Of a DNA stretch of 64,000 nucleotides, positions 32,664 to 44,648 are shown piece by piece. The first letter of the stretch is position 1. The number at the start of each line of letters is the position of its first letter. This DNA is from Boesenbergia rotunda (taxonomy: Eukaryota; Streptophyta; Magnoliopsida; Zingiberales; Zingiberaceae). The stretch lies in contig JAGFNQ010005239.1 in the NCBI GenBank assembly GCA_024364735.1, positions 1 through 64,000 of the forward strand. Reading direction: 5' to 3'. Made by a program: the position numbers and the translations under genes. The notes under the pieces were generated by a model. The model saw only the letters and a program-made list of their open reading frames with translations, made no database searches and was not told the origin of the DNA.

Positions 32664-35600
32664 CTATACAATTCTAAAAATAGAGGTTTTAGGTACCCAA
32701 ATTTTGGGACCTAAGGCATCAATAATGAAGGACTTAGGCACCCATGCCTTAGTCACTTGCTTTCTAACCTTTTGAACCCTAGAATTATTTTGTGCTCTAA
32801 ATTGGGTTCTTGACATTAAGGATATGACACTAGGTTCTTTAGGTTGGTAACCCAAACCAACCTTGTTGTAAGGCGCCTTTTGTGAGTTTAAGATCATATC
32901 TAGGGTTTTGGAACTTGTTGAAAATTTCTCAAGAATATTCTTGAGATTTTCAATTTCACCCTTCAAGCCCTTATTTTCATCCTCAAGATTTTTAACATGC
33001 AAGTTATCAAGATCCTCATCCTTAGAGGATTTCTCATGAAAATCATTAATATTCTCCACCCTAGAGGATTTCAATTCTTCTACTTCCAATTTCAACAATT
33101 TAACTTTATTTTTGGATTTTTTAATCAACCTAGCTTGACATGTAATGGTTCTATAGCACTTATCTAGCTCGGGGGAGATTACCTCTTCATCATCCAAAGA
33201 TGATGAAGGCGCGGTTGAGGAGCTGCTTGATTCATCATCACTTTCCTCCTTTGACTCCTCTAGTGCCATGAAAGCAAAGTGATGGGTGCGCTTCTCCTCC
33301 TTTCCTGCCACAAAAGCAACCCCTTTCTCTTCGGAGCCTTGGTTAGAGATCTCATGTAATTCCATTTCACAAAATAGATCTTCTAACTTAACTAAGGAAA
33401 GATCCTTGGAAACCTTATAGGCATCCACCATGGATGACCACAATGTATTCCTTAGAAAAGCTTTTAGAACTAACCTTACTATATCCCGGGTTTCTACCTT
33501 TTCATTGATGGAGTGGAGGCCATTGAGGATCTTTTGATCTTCCATGGAATTCACTTACCTTTTCATTTTCTTCCATGGACAGATTTTGGAGTGACTGTGA
33601 AGGAGGTTCTTCTTGGCTATTCGGGTGTCTTGAGTTCCTTCATGAAGCTCAATGATTTTGTTCCAAAGATCTTTAGCACTTGTAAAAGGACCCACCTTGA
33701 TCAACTCTGTAACGCCCGCCTTTTTCCCACACCTTACGGTGTGGCGAGAGGGTGATGTTACGCTAACATACATAGGCATATGAACATCTTAATGCAGCGG
33801 AATATTTTTTTTTCTTTAAACTTATTACACATGCGTTTAACCATACAACTAATACTTGAATCATGTATATATACCTTAACTATCATTCATGAACATGGTG
33901 ACATTGTAACTTAGCATATTAACCGCATACGTAGCATCATGATCTAACCAGTCCATAACTTATCCATAAGCATCATAAGTAGCAACTAACTTATCCATTA
34001 GCATCATAAGAGCAAGTTATTCTTTAGGCATAACTATCATAGGTATAGCATAGAACCTAATGAGGCGTTTCAAAACACAAGACATGCAATCAGTAAAAAT
34101 AGAAGAATCCTTTGCCATGTCACTGCCACACACACACTCTTGCCCCTCCTGCTGCTTCCCTTAGTACCCTCTTGCTTGATCTGCGGTATAAGAAAATAAG
34201 ACTATAAGCGCACAGGCTTAGTAAGACCCTTTCCTACTCACTAAAATCCATACGTCACATAAAGCATAATCATATGAACATTTAACAGGACATGATTCTT
34301 AACATAGAACATAAGCATAAAACATACTTATCATGGCATAATTCTTAACATGAACATAAGCATAAACATACTTATCATGACATAATTCTTAACATTAACA
34401 TAAGCATAAACATACTTATCATGGCATAATTCTTAACAAGAACATAAGCATAAACATACTTATCATGGCATAATTCTTAACATGAACATAAGCATAAAAA
34501 GGCATTTAACATGGTATGGTTCTTAACATAAACATAAGCATCTTCTTAACACAATTCATAAGCATATTCTTAGCATAAATCATAAGCATATTCTTAACAT
34601 AAATGCATAACATGAATGGATGCATGAGTCAAATGCATATACATAAGGATGCTTATTTGAAAATCATACTTATAAATACTTAAACATAATCATAACATCA
34701 TGGGGCCCTGGCTTGTACCACATACATACATCATGTGCGCGCATCCCTAAGTAAATACGAGGTAGCTAATCTCGACCTACTAGGGTAAGGACAGCTTCAT
34801 CGGTAGTCCCGAACCGTGGACAGCTTCATCGGTAGTCCAGAACCGTGGACAGCTTCATCGGTAGTCCAGAACCGTGGTCCTTACTTAGGTCCGGTACAAG
34901 CCCATTCATAAAATAAAATAATTTCACATGCTTCTTTATTCATAAAACATACATGGCATAATCATTCATTCTTAATGCTTAACATCATCATTATGCCTTG
35001 AAGGCATGAACCTTATCTTCATTCATCATTTTCATTCCATATCATCATTATGCCTCGAAGGCATGAACTTTATCTTCATTCATCATTTTCATTCATAAAA
35101 CATGACATACATACATAATTATATCCTAAGATATGAGCATCATCCTAGTCCATAAAGCTTTCATGATCATGGTACATAAGATAAACATGCATTTCATACA
35201 TGGTACATTTCATCTAGCATGCATAATCATAGTATCCCTCATAGAGCATGCATGGGTAAGATACGTATGAACATGATACATACCCTTTAGGTTCTTGGCA
35301 TTCTACAGTACTTAGGTTCATGGCATTCATTATAGAACATGCATAGACCTTCATACACCTGTATCTATTATAGACATTTAACATCCTACATGCATTATTC
35401 TATTTAACCTACCCCTACATCAATTACATATGTTCATGGTATATGGTCTAAAATATTCATGAGTAAAACATAACACATAACCTAAACATACAAAGTCATG
35501 ATACATAACACATAAAGCTAGGGTTTTGGTAACATAAAGATCCTTACATCATGCTTAACCATATACTTACATCATAGTAACCTATAAACAAGTATCCTTG

Positions 35601-37160
35601 AGACCTTAACCCAATCCAAACCCTAGATCATGGTCTTGGCCGAAACCCTAAAGAACCATAAGTCCATGGAAAATTCACATAGGTCATAATTAACCTCCAA
35701 TACAATACATACAATGCCATAGGAAACCATTTGAACCCTTGATTGGATTTAACCCCAAGTCCTAGCCCTATATCATGCATTGGCCGAAACCCTAGAAGGG
35801 TAATAAGTCCATAGGGAAATTCATATAAGTCACCATCAATACCCATTATATCATAGAAACATACTAACCATGCTTGAAGGGTTAAATTTTAAACCTAGCC
35901 ATGGTACATGGGTGGTGGCCGAAACCCTAAAGGGGTTCTAGGGTGCTACAAAATTTCCAAAATCATACTTTTATGCTTAACTTATCATGAGCAAACATTA
36001 GGAAACATAAGAGGGGTTTTTAACATCATCATAGCCCCAAAACATGCTTGGCCGAAAATCTTAGAAGCCTTAATCCTTTATTTTCTCAACATAAATCCCA
36101 AACAACATCTTAAATCTTGATAAGAAACATAAACTATTATACCACAGGTGAGGGAGTCTTACCCTTGGTGTTTTGATTATAGACCCTAAATAGAGAAGAG
36201 GATGAAGACCTTGTTGTCCCTTGATCACCCCTAGCCCTTGTAGCCTTGTAGGAAGCCTTGGATCTTCAAGAGAAAGTCCCCTTGTGAAGCTTTTCCAAGG
36301 GAGAGGAGCCTTGGTGGCTAGGAGAAGGAAGAAGAGGAAGAGAAAGAGTTTTGGTGGAAGAAGAGGACAATGACTTAAGTGTTAAGTTGTCTCTTCCCTT
36401 CCCCTCTCTTTTATACTACATGAAAGGGGGCAAGTGAAGGGGCATGGTGCCTCTTCTCTTGATGACTCTTCACTTCCCTAAGCCTTAACCAAAATCCTCT
36501 TCATTCCCTACTGGCACTCCCTTGCTAGGTGAATTGGTTAGTACATGCATGGTGATACATTAGGTCCAATGTTCAATCCTTGGTCCATGCACTTTATTTT
36601 TTTTTATTTTTTTTATTATTTTCGGCAATGCCCCCCTAAGGCCTACCAATAGCCATGCTAATATTCCTAATTGAAGTCCATTTCTATTTATATTAAATTC
36701 TACCTAAGATCCACTAATAACCATGGTACTGGAAAAGCCCATGGAAGGCCCATTAGTACTTAGCTTCTTATTCCATATAGAAAATCATGGCTAATTATGC
36801 TAAGGTTCCTACTAGTATCTCTATGTTCCTCGAAAATTTATCTAGACATGATCAATATTTAAAAGAAAATATTGAAAAAATTTTCTGGGTCGTTACAAAC
36901 TCCTCCTTGGTTAACCCGCATTGCAAAGTGACCACCGCTTTGGCATTAGCTTCACTCTTTCTTATTTGCTCAGCCGACCAACTTGAGAAATCGAGATCTT
37001 TTCCTTCAACATCTCTTGGAGGGATGAAACCTTCTTTGACCGTGAACCATATGCTCATCTTTGTCTTCAAATAAAACTCCATCTTCGATTTCCAATATTG
37101 AAAATCCGTGTCGTCGAAGAGTGGAGGTCGGTTTGTGCTCATTCCTTCTCTTCCAGCCAT
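32664..37160 (-). pseudogene. E10 gag, split by E11 and with one stop
   Basis: Starts at 37160 (MAGREGMSTNRPPLFDDTDF, a SIRE-type Gag N-terminus with FQYWKSKME) and runs to 36898. It is interrupted by E11, resumes at 33707 (ELIKVGPFTSAKDLWNKIIE), meets an in-frame TAA at 33555-33557 and continues to 32664. The last 296 residues include VSKDLSLVKLEDLFCEMELHE, an acidic Ser-rich stretch, and a Lys/Glu coiled coil at about residues 140-215. The usual CCHC knuckle between the capsid-like and coiled parts is missing. The pieces share one frame apart from the stop, so the insertion and the stop look like later damage. Confidence 0.85.
33708..36897 (-). mobile_element. E11: solo Gypsy LTR inside E10 gag, 3190 bp
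   Basis: TGTAACGCCCGCC...GGTCGTTACA with target duplication aactc at 33703-33707 and 36898-36902. It is the same LTR family as E17 (57498-60210) and E15 (48880-51726), and both ends read TGTAAC inward. It contains a reiterated 'cataagcataaacatactta' array (34270-34620), a 30-bp 'acagcttcatcggtagtcc' unit present three times (34790-34877), and TATAAAAGA on the minus strand at 36407-36415. Confidence 0.9.
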
Positions 37161-37203
37161 CTTGTTGGCTCTCGGATGTTAAGCCGTTGAAGTAGAGCCC
37201 CAG

Positions 37204-37215
37204 GCTCTGATACCA
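37204..37215 (-). other. E10 primer-binding site
   Basis: TGGTATCAGAGC on the minus strand, 2 bp inside the 5' LTR (37218). Complementary to the initiator tRNA-Met 3' end, as in most plant Copia elements. Confidence 0.9.
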
Positions 37216-37217
37216 CT

Positions 37218-39338
37218 TGTTGGATCTTTGATGGCAAGAGAGGGGGGGTGAATGTAGCCAGACACCCACAAGTTGCACTTTGAAGTTTTCTGCGTGATCA
37301 GATTAGCAGCAGAAGAAAATGCAGAACAAAGAACAACGCAGAGGAGGATACGCAAACCAAACAAACGCTAACACCGTGATGTACAAGTTTCGGGGATAAC
37401 TTACCCCTACTCCTTGGCGTGCCCGTGAGGTGGGCGATCCCTTGATCGTCGGCAGATCAAGCCCCGGTGAACACCGGATATCAAGCGCCTCCTTCTCGGT
37501 GGAGAAACCTCTCCACAATCGCCTCAGTAGATGAATACAAGGTAAGCACACGAGACTAAGGAGGAACCTCTCACAAGACAGTAGCAAGAAAGCTCAAGAG
37601 AGAAGCTACACAAGGAGCACAACAACAATAGCGAAACACACAACCACACTCGCTTGTTTTCCTGTTCGTTCTTCTTGCCTCCTCTGCTTCTCATCTTCCT
37701 CTTAAGCTCCTGCTTCATCGCCAGGTTCCATCAGCATCCCCTGAGCACAGCCTAAACCCACTGACCTCCCTGAGCACTCAGTCCACTGAAGTCCCTCTCC
37801 AGCTGAGCTTCCGTCAGTCGCTAGCCATGCCACAGTTACCGTTGAAACCTAAAAGGAGAAACAAACAAACCTGCTCCAAGGAAAGCCTCCCATTGACCCT
37901 CCTTGAGTGTTTGAATCACCTGCTATCACCTGCACACTCTAACAGAGGCTTAGCAATGCATATCAAATGAAATCAGCAATGTATCAGAGAATCGACAGAG
38001 AAATAGACGCGATCAGACACTTCTGACAGCATATTTGAATTAAAGTTCTGCTCCTGATCGGTCACCAGACCGATCAGGAAGGACCCTGATCGATCACCAG
38101 ACCGATCCAGTAGTCTTCTACACACTCCTGATTGGTCCCCAGACCTATCCAGCATTCTGCTGCACACTCCAGATCGGTCCCCAGACCAATCAGGCTCCAG
38201 CCTGATCAGTCACCAGACCAATCAGGATGCTTCCTGACCGATCAGGAGTCATCCTGATCGGTTACAGTGAGAACCTTGCGACAAATGATCGTTCTGTAGA
38301 GCGATCTGAATAGTATCCCTGATCAGTCACCAGACCGATCAGGAGCAGATCAGTAAGGTCCCCAAAACCTACTGGATGCTCCCTGATCGGTCACTGGACC
38401 GATCCAGAGCAGAGCAGCAGGTGGACTATATGCTCCCTGATCGGTCACCAGACTGATCAGCCATAGCTGGATCGGTCACCAGACCGATCCACGAAGGAGC
38501 ACTGTGCCAACTTCCCTGATCGGTCACCAGACCGATCCAGGCAAGCCCAAATGCACTCTAAGTCACGAGAACAAGCCTCCAGCCCTTCTCTGACTCGTGT
38601 CATGCCCAGCTTCACTCACTTGGACTTCAACCTAGCCCTCCAAGCTAGGACCTGGCTTCACTCACCAGGGTTTCGGTCACTCGACTTCACTCACCGGGAC
38701 CCGGCTTCACTCACCAGGATTTCAACCTAGCTTCACTCACTAGGATTTCAATCACCTAGCTTCACTCACCAGGACCCGGCTTCACTCACTGGGATTTCCA
38801 TCACCTGGCTTCACTCACCAGGACCTGGCTTCACTCACCGGGATTTCCATCACCTGGCTTCACTCACCAGGACCCGACTTCATTCACCGAGATTTCCATC
38901 ACCTGGCTTCACTCACCAGGACCCGGCTTCACTCATCGGGATTTCCTCAACCTAGCCCTCTAGGCTAGGACCTGACCCTCCATGCCAGGACTTTTTCACA
39001 CCTAGCCCTCCAAGCTAGGAATTTTCACCTAACCCTCCAAGTTGGGACTTTTCACCTAACCCTTCAAGTTAGGACTTTTCACCTAGCCCTCCAAGCTAGG
39101 ACTTTTCACCCAACCTTCCGAATTAGGACTTTTCCACACATAGCCCTCCAAGCTAGGATTTTTCACACCTAACCCTCCAGGTTTGGACTTTTCACCACCT
39201 AGCCCTCTAAGCTAGGGTTTTCCAATCACTCCGTGCCTAATCCCCGATTAGGACTTAATCATAATCATAATCATAATCAACCTAAACTAAAATCGATGTC
39301 AACACCAAAACAACAATCAGGGTCAGACTGCATCAACA
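37218..39338 (-). mobile_element. E10 5' LTR, 2121 bp
   Basis: TGTTGGATCTTTGATGG...CTGCATCAACA. It is the partner of 28438-30602, with the same repeat blocks (palindromes at 38048-38540, with a perfect one at 38053-38078). Confidence 0.88.
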
Positions 39339-40167
39339 CACAATTCTGTGGGAGTAGAGGGTGCTGACTTAGATGGTACCAAGTTAGTATGTACGCTATC
39401 GTTTCCGGAGCATATCCTCAGAACGAATCCTGAAACTCGAAGTAACTCATCATCGATCAAACCATCTCCATAAGAGTCATATTCTTTCGCTCTACTACAC
39501 CGTTCTGTTGGTGTGTACTGGGTGCAGACAATTAGGATTGAATTCCAGCCTCTGACAAGTAAGTCCTAAACTCTCCCAAGAGGTACTCACCACCACGATC
39601 AGATCGTAGTGTCTTGATACTTTTACCTTGATGTTTCTCCACATCAGCCTTGAATTCTTTGAACTAATAAAAGCATTCAGACTTGCGGCGCATCAAGTAA
39701 ATATTTCCATACCTTGAATAATCATCTATAAAAGAGATGAAGTATTCAAAGCCACCTCTAGCTTGGATAGACACAGGACCACACAAATCAGAATGAACTA
39801 ATTCTAACACATCTTTGGCCCTATACCCCTTGGCCTTCAAATGTCTTTTGGTCATCTTACCTTCCAAGAAAGATTCACAGGTTGCGAAGTCCTCCACCAC
39901 CAATGAACCCAAGGGCCGATCGGCTATCAACCTTTGAATCCTACTAAGGATAATATAACCAAGTCTTAGATGCCAATGATATGTTTGGTTCATCTTCGAA
40001 GGTTCTTTTCTCTTATTTTGGTTAGATGATGAGTTATTTACTTCTATTTGCATCGTGGGAGATTTTGGTTCTAAAGTATACAAATTGGCAACCAATTTTC
40101 CTGAACAGACAATCTCTCTATTCCTTTTTATAACAACGCGGTCATTAAAAAAAAATAGAATACCCAT
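39339..40167 (-). pseudogene. E9 pre-integrase and integrase core
   Basis: From 40167 leftward: VRNG-like opening (FFFNDRVVIKRNREIV), KLVANLYTLEP, WHLRLGYI (zinc-binding His region), CESFLEGKMTKR (second Cys of the finger changed to Phe), VHSDLCGP and FIDDYSRYG (catalytic Asp region). A stop follows, then TLRSDRGGEYL, NGVVERKN (catalytic Glu region) and a WGYA-like segment broken by stops. It ends at the right copy of the E10 target duplication. Confidence 0.82.
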
Positions 40168-40952
40168 CCTTTATTATTTTAGAAACCGAAACAAGGTTCT
40201 TTCTAAAACTAGGTACATAAAGGCAATTTCATAAAACCAAAACTTTTTTCTATCAAAAGACAAATAAACATCTCCCACTGCAATAGCCGCCACCTTCGTA
40301 TCATAGCCTATGTAGACGGTAATCTCTCCATCAGCTAGTCGTTGGGTTTCCTAGAACCCCTACAAAGAATTGCAGACATGATCAGTGGCTCCTGTATCTA
40401 CACACCAGGTAGTGGTAGATAACACCGCTAAGCATGTTTCAACAACTAAAGAAAAAGATATACCTTTATCTTGACGATGGGGACAGTCCACCTTCCAATG
40501 TCCAGTCTGCTTGCACGTGAATCACTTGCCTTTCGGCTTCTTCACGCCAAGTCGAGGTCCCTGAGATCCTACAGCCTTCTTTGCCCCACCTTGTTTCTTC
40601 TTCTTCTTGCCTTTCAGGATAGAAGTAGAAACCTTCTAAGCAACCAAAGCATGAGCACTCTAATGAAAAAGCCCCTCTGGGGCCTGGAGTTCTGTCAGAA
40701 GTTCCGCCAACGAATATGTACGTTTGTTCATATTGTTGTTCAAGCGAAATTGCTCAAAACTCCTAGGTAGACACTAGAGAATGATATCGACCTGGGTTGC
40801 CCCATCGATCTCCACTCCAAGGACTTCCATCTCATTGAGATGTGCCATCATCTTAAGGGCATGATCCTTCACGGGTATCCCCTCAACCATGATAGTCGTC
40901 ATCAAGTTTCTCATTGCTTCCTGCCTTGCAGCCCGATTCTGATGTCCAAAGA
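40168..40952 (-). pseudogene. E9 gag C-terminal part and protease
   Basis: The minus strand from 40952 reads FGHQNRAARQEAMRNL, then VKDHALKMMAHLNEMEVLG and TQVDIIL (Copia Gag, UBN2-like), then a Lys-rich segment and a knuckle with its first Cys lost (FTCKQTGHWKVDC). The protease segment follows (WCVDTGATDHVCN, catalytic Asp-Thr-Gly) near 40400. Several stops and frameshifts. The N-terminal part of Gag is deleted at the junction with the LTR near 40953. Confidence 0.8.
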
Positions 40953-42181
40953 GTTGCACCGAAAACCCTAGGAAAAGGGTTGCCGCTGGCCAACTTCACT
41001 TCTCCTCTTCCTTTGCACCGCCGGTCACCAAGAGCCCGACTCCCTCTTCCACCGCCAGCCCTCACCTTGCTCCAAGGATCACTGGCCAATGAGAGACAAG
41101 AAAGAAAGAGGAAGAAGAAGAAGTAGATGAGAAGAAAATCGGCGCTCGAGCTGTGAGTTGTTGTCCACAACAACTTGCCGTCTTCTCCACAGTAACATGA
41201 GTTGTTGTCCTCCTCAGCAACGTATCTTCTTCTCCACAGCAATGTGAGTTGCTTTCCTAAGCAGCAAGATGCTTGGAGAAAGTTACGTGAGCAACTTGAG
41301 TTGCTGCCTTGGAGAAGAAAGTTGCTGCCAAGGAGAAGAAATGTGAGCAACTTGAGTTGCTGCCTTCTCCACAGCAGAAGTCAGTGCCGCACACCCAAAA
41401 GAGAGATGGAGAGAGAGGAGGAGAGGAGAGGCTTAGGGTTCTCTTGTGTTGAATTGGATGCCTTGGTTTCATGCCACCTTGGGGTATATATAGGGCTACA
41501 ATAGGACCATGAGGAGGAGTTGGGTCTTGGCCACCCAATGCATCAAGGCCCGATCCATTAATGATGATCCATTCTACTAAAGGATCCTCATTGATCTACC
41601 TCACCAACCCCCATATTTAAATATGGGCTCCACCTATTATGAGTACAAGTATCTCCCCGTGTTTAAGATATCGAATGCCCGTTAATTAATTAAATTACTA
41701 ACAATTTAATTAATTAATATCTAACTCCTTGATTAGTACCACTCATCCTTATCATCGTGTTGGACCAAGTCCACCTACAGATTTAACATGATGAACTTTA
41801 TGAGCTCATCAAGGGGACATCATCAACCCAACTCACCAAGACACGGTTTCCTTCTATAATCAATAGCACACCATGTAAATAATATTATTTCCCAACTTAT
41901 CGGACCTATCGATTTAACAGAAAAAATCTCGCCCATTGGTAAATCAAAGAAATAACTATTAAGTACATGTGCCCGTTATTATATCGGGATTAAGAGCATG
42001 TACCCCATAATAAACTGAGGTATGATTCAATCATGAAGTCAGTATAAATTAAATCACCTCTATGTCGGTCCTGCTCAATGCACACAAAGTGCACTAGTAT
42101 AATTCTATGGTCAAGATAAACCAACAGCAAATTACACTACAACCATCCCGATGGTTTATCCAAATCCATCTCAGTTGTGAG

Positions 42182-43884
42182 TGATAATTACCATTTTGTT
42201 GATTAAATTTGGCTCTCAAATCCATGTTTTGATCCCTTTTTATATGCTTAAGTTTGCATTTACATTAGGTTTCATGAATTATCTCTATTTTAGCTTTGGA
42301 TACAATTCTTTCCATATTTGAGATATTTTGGCACTTAAATTTGAATCTAATTTTGTAGGCTCCTAATGATCATGGACCTAGGTCAGATTAGATCAAACTT
42401 GAGCTAAGACTTGGCTTAATCAAGAGGATCAAGAGATGGATTAATAAGGGTCGTCCGATCAAGAAACGGGGAGATCTATGCCATCTGTTAACTTCTGATC
42501 AATCCGAGCTCAAGATAAAGTTAATCAAACCACAGATCAAGATCTGAGAGTTTGGGCCAAATCAGAAGTCATCTAACCGTTGGATCAAGCTTAAGAGGAG
42601 TCTAGACCATCCATTCAAAAGGAAGGGAGATCTGAGCCATTCGTTGCCGATCTGATCGATCCAAGCTAAGGAGGAGCAAATCCTGACCTTTGATGGAGAT
42701 CTGGGTAGTTTGATTTCGATACGAGCTGATCTGACCGTTGGATGGAGCGAGGATGATCACAACCATTCAAATTCAAATGGGATAATTTAAATCTGAGAAC
42801 TTCTCTGCCAAGCTCTGTCATCGCAGATGTCGCGAGTTCTTCAGTTTTCTGCATCTGTTCTTCGAGTTTTTCTTCAGTTTCTTCTCCGATCGCGCGTGGC
42901 CAACATCAGATTCATGTTTGTTTTCAAGTTTTCAGATCATCAAGATTAATTCCTAGTTAAGTTTGCAACAAATTTCTTCTCTGAAAGGAGCTAAGGTGAG
43001 GGTTTCACCGGAGTTCCGTTTCTGCCAATCACTTCCGATTGATTGCTGGTTTTCTTCGTCCGGAGCTGTCGAAGCATTAGAGGTGTTCTTTGAAGTATTC
43101 TGATAGTTTCTGAGCTCGATCACAATCTAGCCAATCAAGAAGGAAGAGATTGGGATGAATTTTCAGTTACTGATCGTTCACTGCGATCGGACAGAGAAAT
43201 CACTGATTGGTTCCCAATCCGATTAGAAGAAGTCCTGATCGGTCCAGTGACCGATCAGCAGAAGTCCTGATCGGTCCCATAACCGATCAGGAAGAGCAGT
43301 ACACACCAATCCATTGCAAACTGATCAAGGGAGTTTTTCTTCATTGGTTTTTGAGCTAGAGGGTTTTTAGCTCAGCTTTTGTGTGACGGCAAAGGGAAGT
43401 CTTGACAATGAACTGATTTGATGTTCAATTTAGGATAATTTTGGTTCTAAGCACTTATTTCTTCAAGTTGCTTTAGCTTGTTTCCAACTACACTTCAAGT
43501 CAAGTTTCTTAAGTATTGTTTTGTTCTGGTTTTCATTATTCAGCAATTAGTTCTTAAATTCCAATTCCATCATTTGAATTTAATTGCTCAGTTTTCAAAT
43601 AGGTTAAGTTTAGTTTCTGCAAAATTTGAATTAGTTTCTGCTTTAGCTAAGTTCATTCTGTTTCATATTGATATTTCATTCCTTATCGCAAAAACCCCCA
43701 TTTTACTAGAAAACCCAAAACATAAAATGACAAATTCAAGCTTGAGTTAAACATCCTTAACTAGTCCTTGGAAAAATACGACTTGAGGCCCCTATACTAC
43801 ACTTAGACTTGTGAGCTAAGTGTTTTCAACTTATAAATATCTAAATTTGAAGCTCATTCGTGACACTCATTATTGGGTCCATCA
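42182..43884 (+). mobile_element. E12: solo LTR of the TGATAA family, 1703 bp
   Basis: TGATAATTACCATTTTGTTG...ATTGGGTCCATCA, target duplication gtgag at 42177-42181 and 43885-43889. The E9 3' LTR preserves the empty site at about 26690-26700. Start and end match the E2 LTR, but E12 is about 1.1 kb shorter. Unlike E2 and E4 it carries GATCGGTC palindromes at 43235-43291. Confidence 0.9.
43235..43291 (+). repeat. GATCGGTC palindromes in E12
   Basis: CTGATCGGTC/GACCGATCAG at 43235-43244 and 43249-43258 (loop CAGT), and CCTGATCGGT/ACCGATCAGG at 43266-43275 and 43282-43291 (6-nt loop). Weaker forms begin near 43170. Confidence 0.85.
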
Positions 43885-44080
43885 GTGAGCCTCTACTTAT
43901 ACTTTACAAGGGACTGATAACATGATCTTCTGTGTGACAACACACACTATGTTATCTACAGTGTAAAGTATTAGACAATATGCACATACTAATATAAACA
44001 TGCAAACAGTGATCTTGTGATTCTCTTTCAAAATGTAGATGACAATACAAAAAGCAATGCTTTTAGTATACATCATAACA

Positions 44081-44648
44081 CAAGAGTCATATCGATGTTT
44101 CAAATGTCAAAAGTAGAGACACTATAAGAACCAGTGCCCAGACTGGAAAATGACTCGATCCTCAATGCCAAGAAATGCGACTACGATAAAGGTGGTAAAA
44201 AAGGTTAATTTTTGTAATAATATTTTTCAAATTCTTACACAGTTACACAATTGTTCTGTTAAGTTAGATTATTTACATAGTAAATTAAATGTATTGCATG
44301 ACAAATTAGCTAGTAATGGATCCAACAATGACTATTAAAATATCAAATATTAATTCCTTAGTCCTTAATATTAATGCTAAAATCTTTGAAATTAATTCTA
44401 ATATTTCAATTAATAATATTTTTGTTAATTATGATAATTCTAAGGATAATGATGAAATTATTGTTGATAATTCTAATATTTCTGAAGATAATATTGATGA
44501 TAATACTCAACCTATTTCTGAAGATAATGGTGATGATAATAGTCAACCCTTAATTAATAATTCTACTATTTTTGAAGATAATGTTACAACCTTAATTAGT
44601 AATCATGAAAATTTTCTACCTATTGTAAAGATAATGATACAATTTTAA
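44081..44648 (+). pseudogene. E8 gag, second fragment with zinc knuckle 2
   Basis: It starts with the right copy of the E9 target duplication and carries a second knuckle, CFKCQK-stop-RHYKNQC, about 30 residues after the first one when E9 is removed. E16 Gag also has two knuckles in tandem (the first degenerate), so two knuckles look like a family trait. An Asn/Asp-rich stretch follows (44316-44648, repeated SEDN.DDN). There is a stop inside the knuckle and a further stop after the Asn-rich part. Confidence 0.7.

Larger units (their letters stand above)
28438..39338 (-). mobile_element. E10: gag-only SIRE-like LTR element
   Basis: It has two LTRs (28438-30602 and 37218-39338), a primer site (37204-37215), a gag on the minus strand (32664-37160, split by E11) and a non-coding 2-kb stretch before the 3' LTR. 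Target duplication cacaa is at 28433-28437 and 39339-39343. Without E11 the internal region is only about 3.4 kb and has no protease, integrase, RT or RNase H. Gag also lacks the zinc knuckle. About a dozen mismatches in the first 190 aligned LTR bases suggest an insertion that is not recent. It resembles the gag-only class described in plants as TR-GAG; that link is inference. Confidence 0.88.
24872..44080 (-). mobile_element. E9: Copia element (Tork-like), nested host of E10, E11 and E12
   Basis: Plus-strand ends are TGATGGTTGCGGG and TGTATACATCATAACA-like (…catcataaca), flanked by caaga at 24867-24871 and 44081-44085. Minus-strand order is 5' LTR (40953-44080), gag, protease, integrase, RT, RNase H, 3' LTR (24872-26875). 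E10 splits integrase and E12 splits the 5' LTR. A deletion near 40953 removed the 3' end of the 5' LTR, the primer site and the start of gag, so the copy is dead. RT carries the same large internal deletion as E1. Confidence 0.9.
40953..44080 (-). mobile_element. E9 5' LTR, 3'-truncated and split by E12
   Basis: Matches 25336-26875 of the other LTR, starting abruptly at 'gttgcaccgaaaaccctagg'. About 460 bp equivalent to 24872-25335 are missing together with the primer site. TATATATA is at 41485-41492 (-). E12 is inserted at 42182-43884. The outer end, …catcataaca at 44080, is followed by the target duplication. Confidence 0.85.

Noticed and set aside
37204..37215. tRNA-like sequence near LTR ends (also 18118-18134 and 54680-54691)
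   Set aside because: Only the 12-17 bases complementary to a tRNA 3' end are present; these are primer-binding sites, not tRNA genes.
24765..44140. The zinc knuckles at 24765 and 44100 as parts of two separate elements
   Set aside because: The caaga target duplication and the continuing frame across E9 show that they belong to one interrupted gag.
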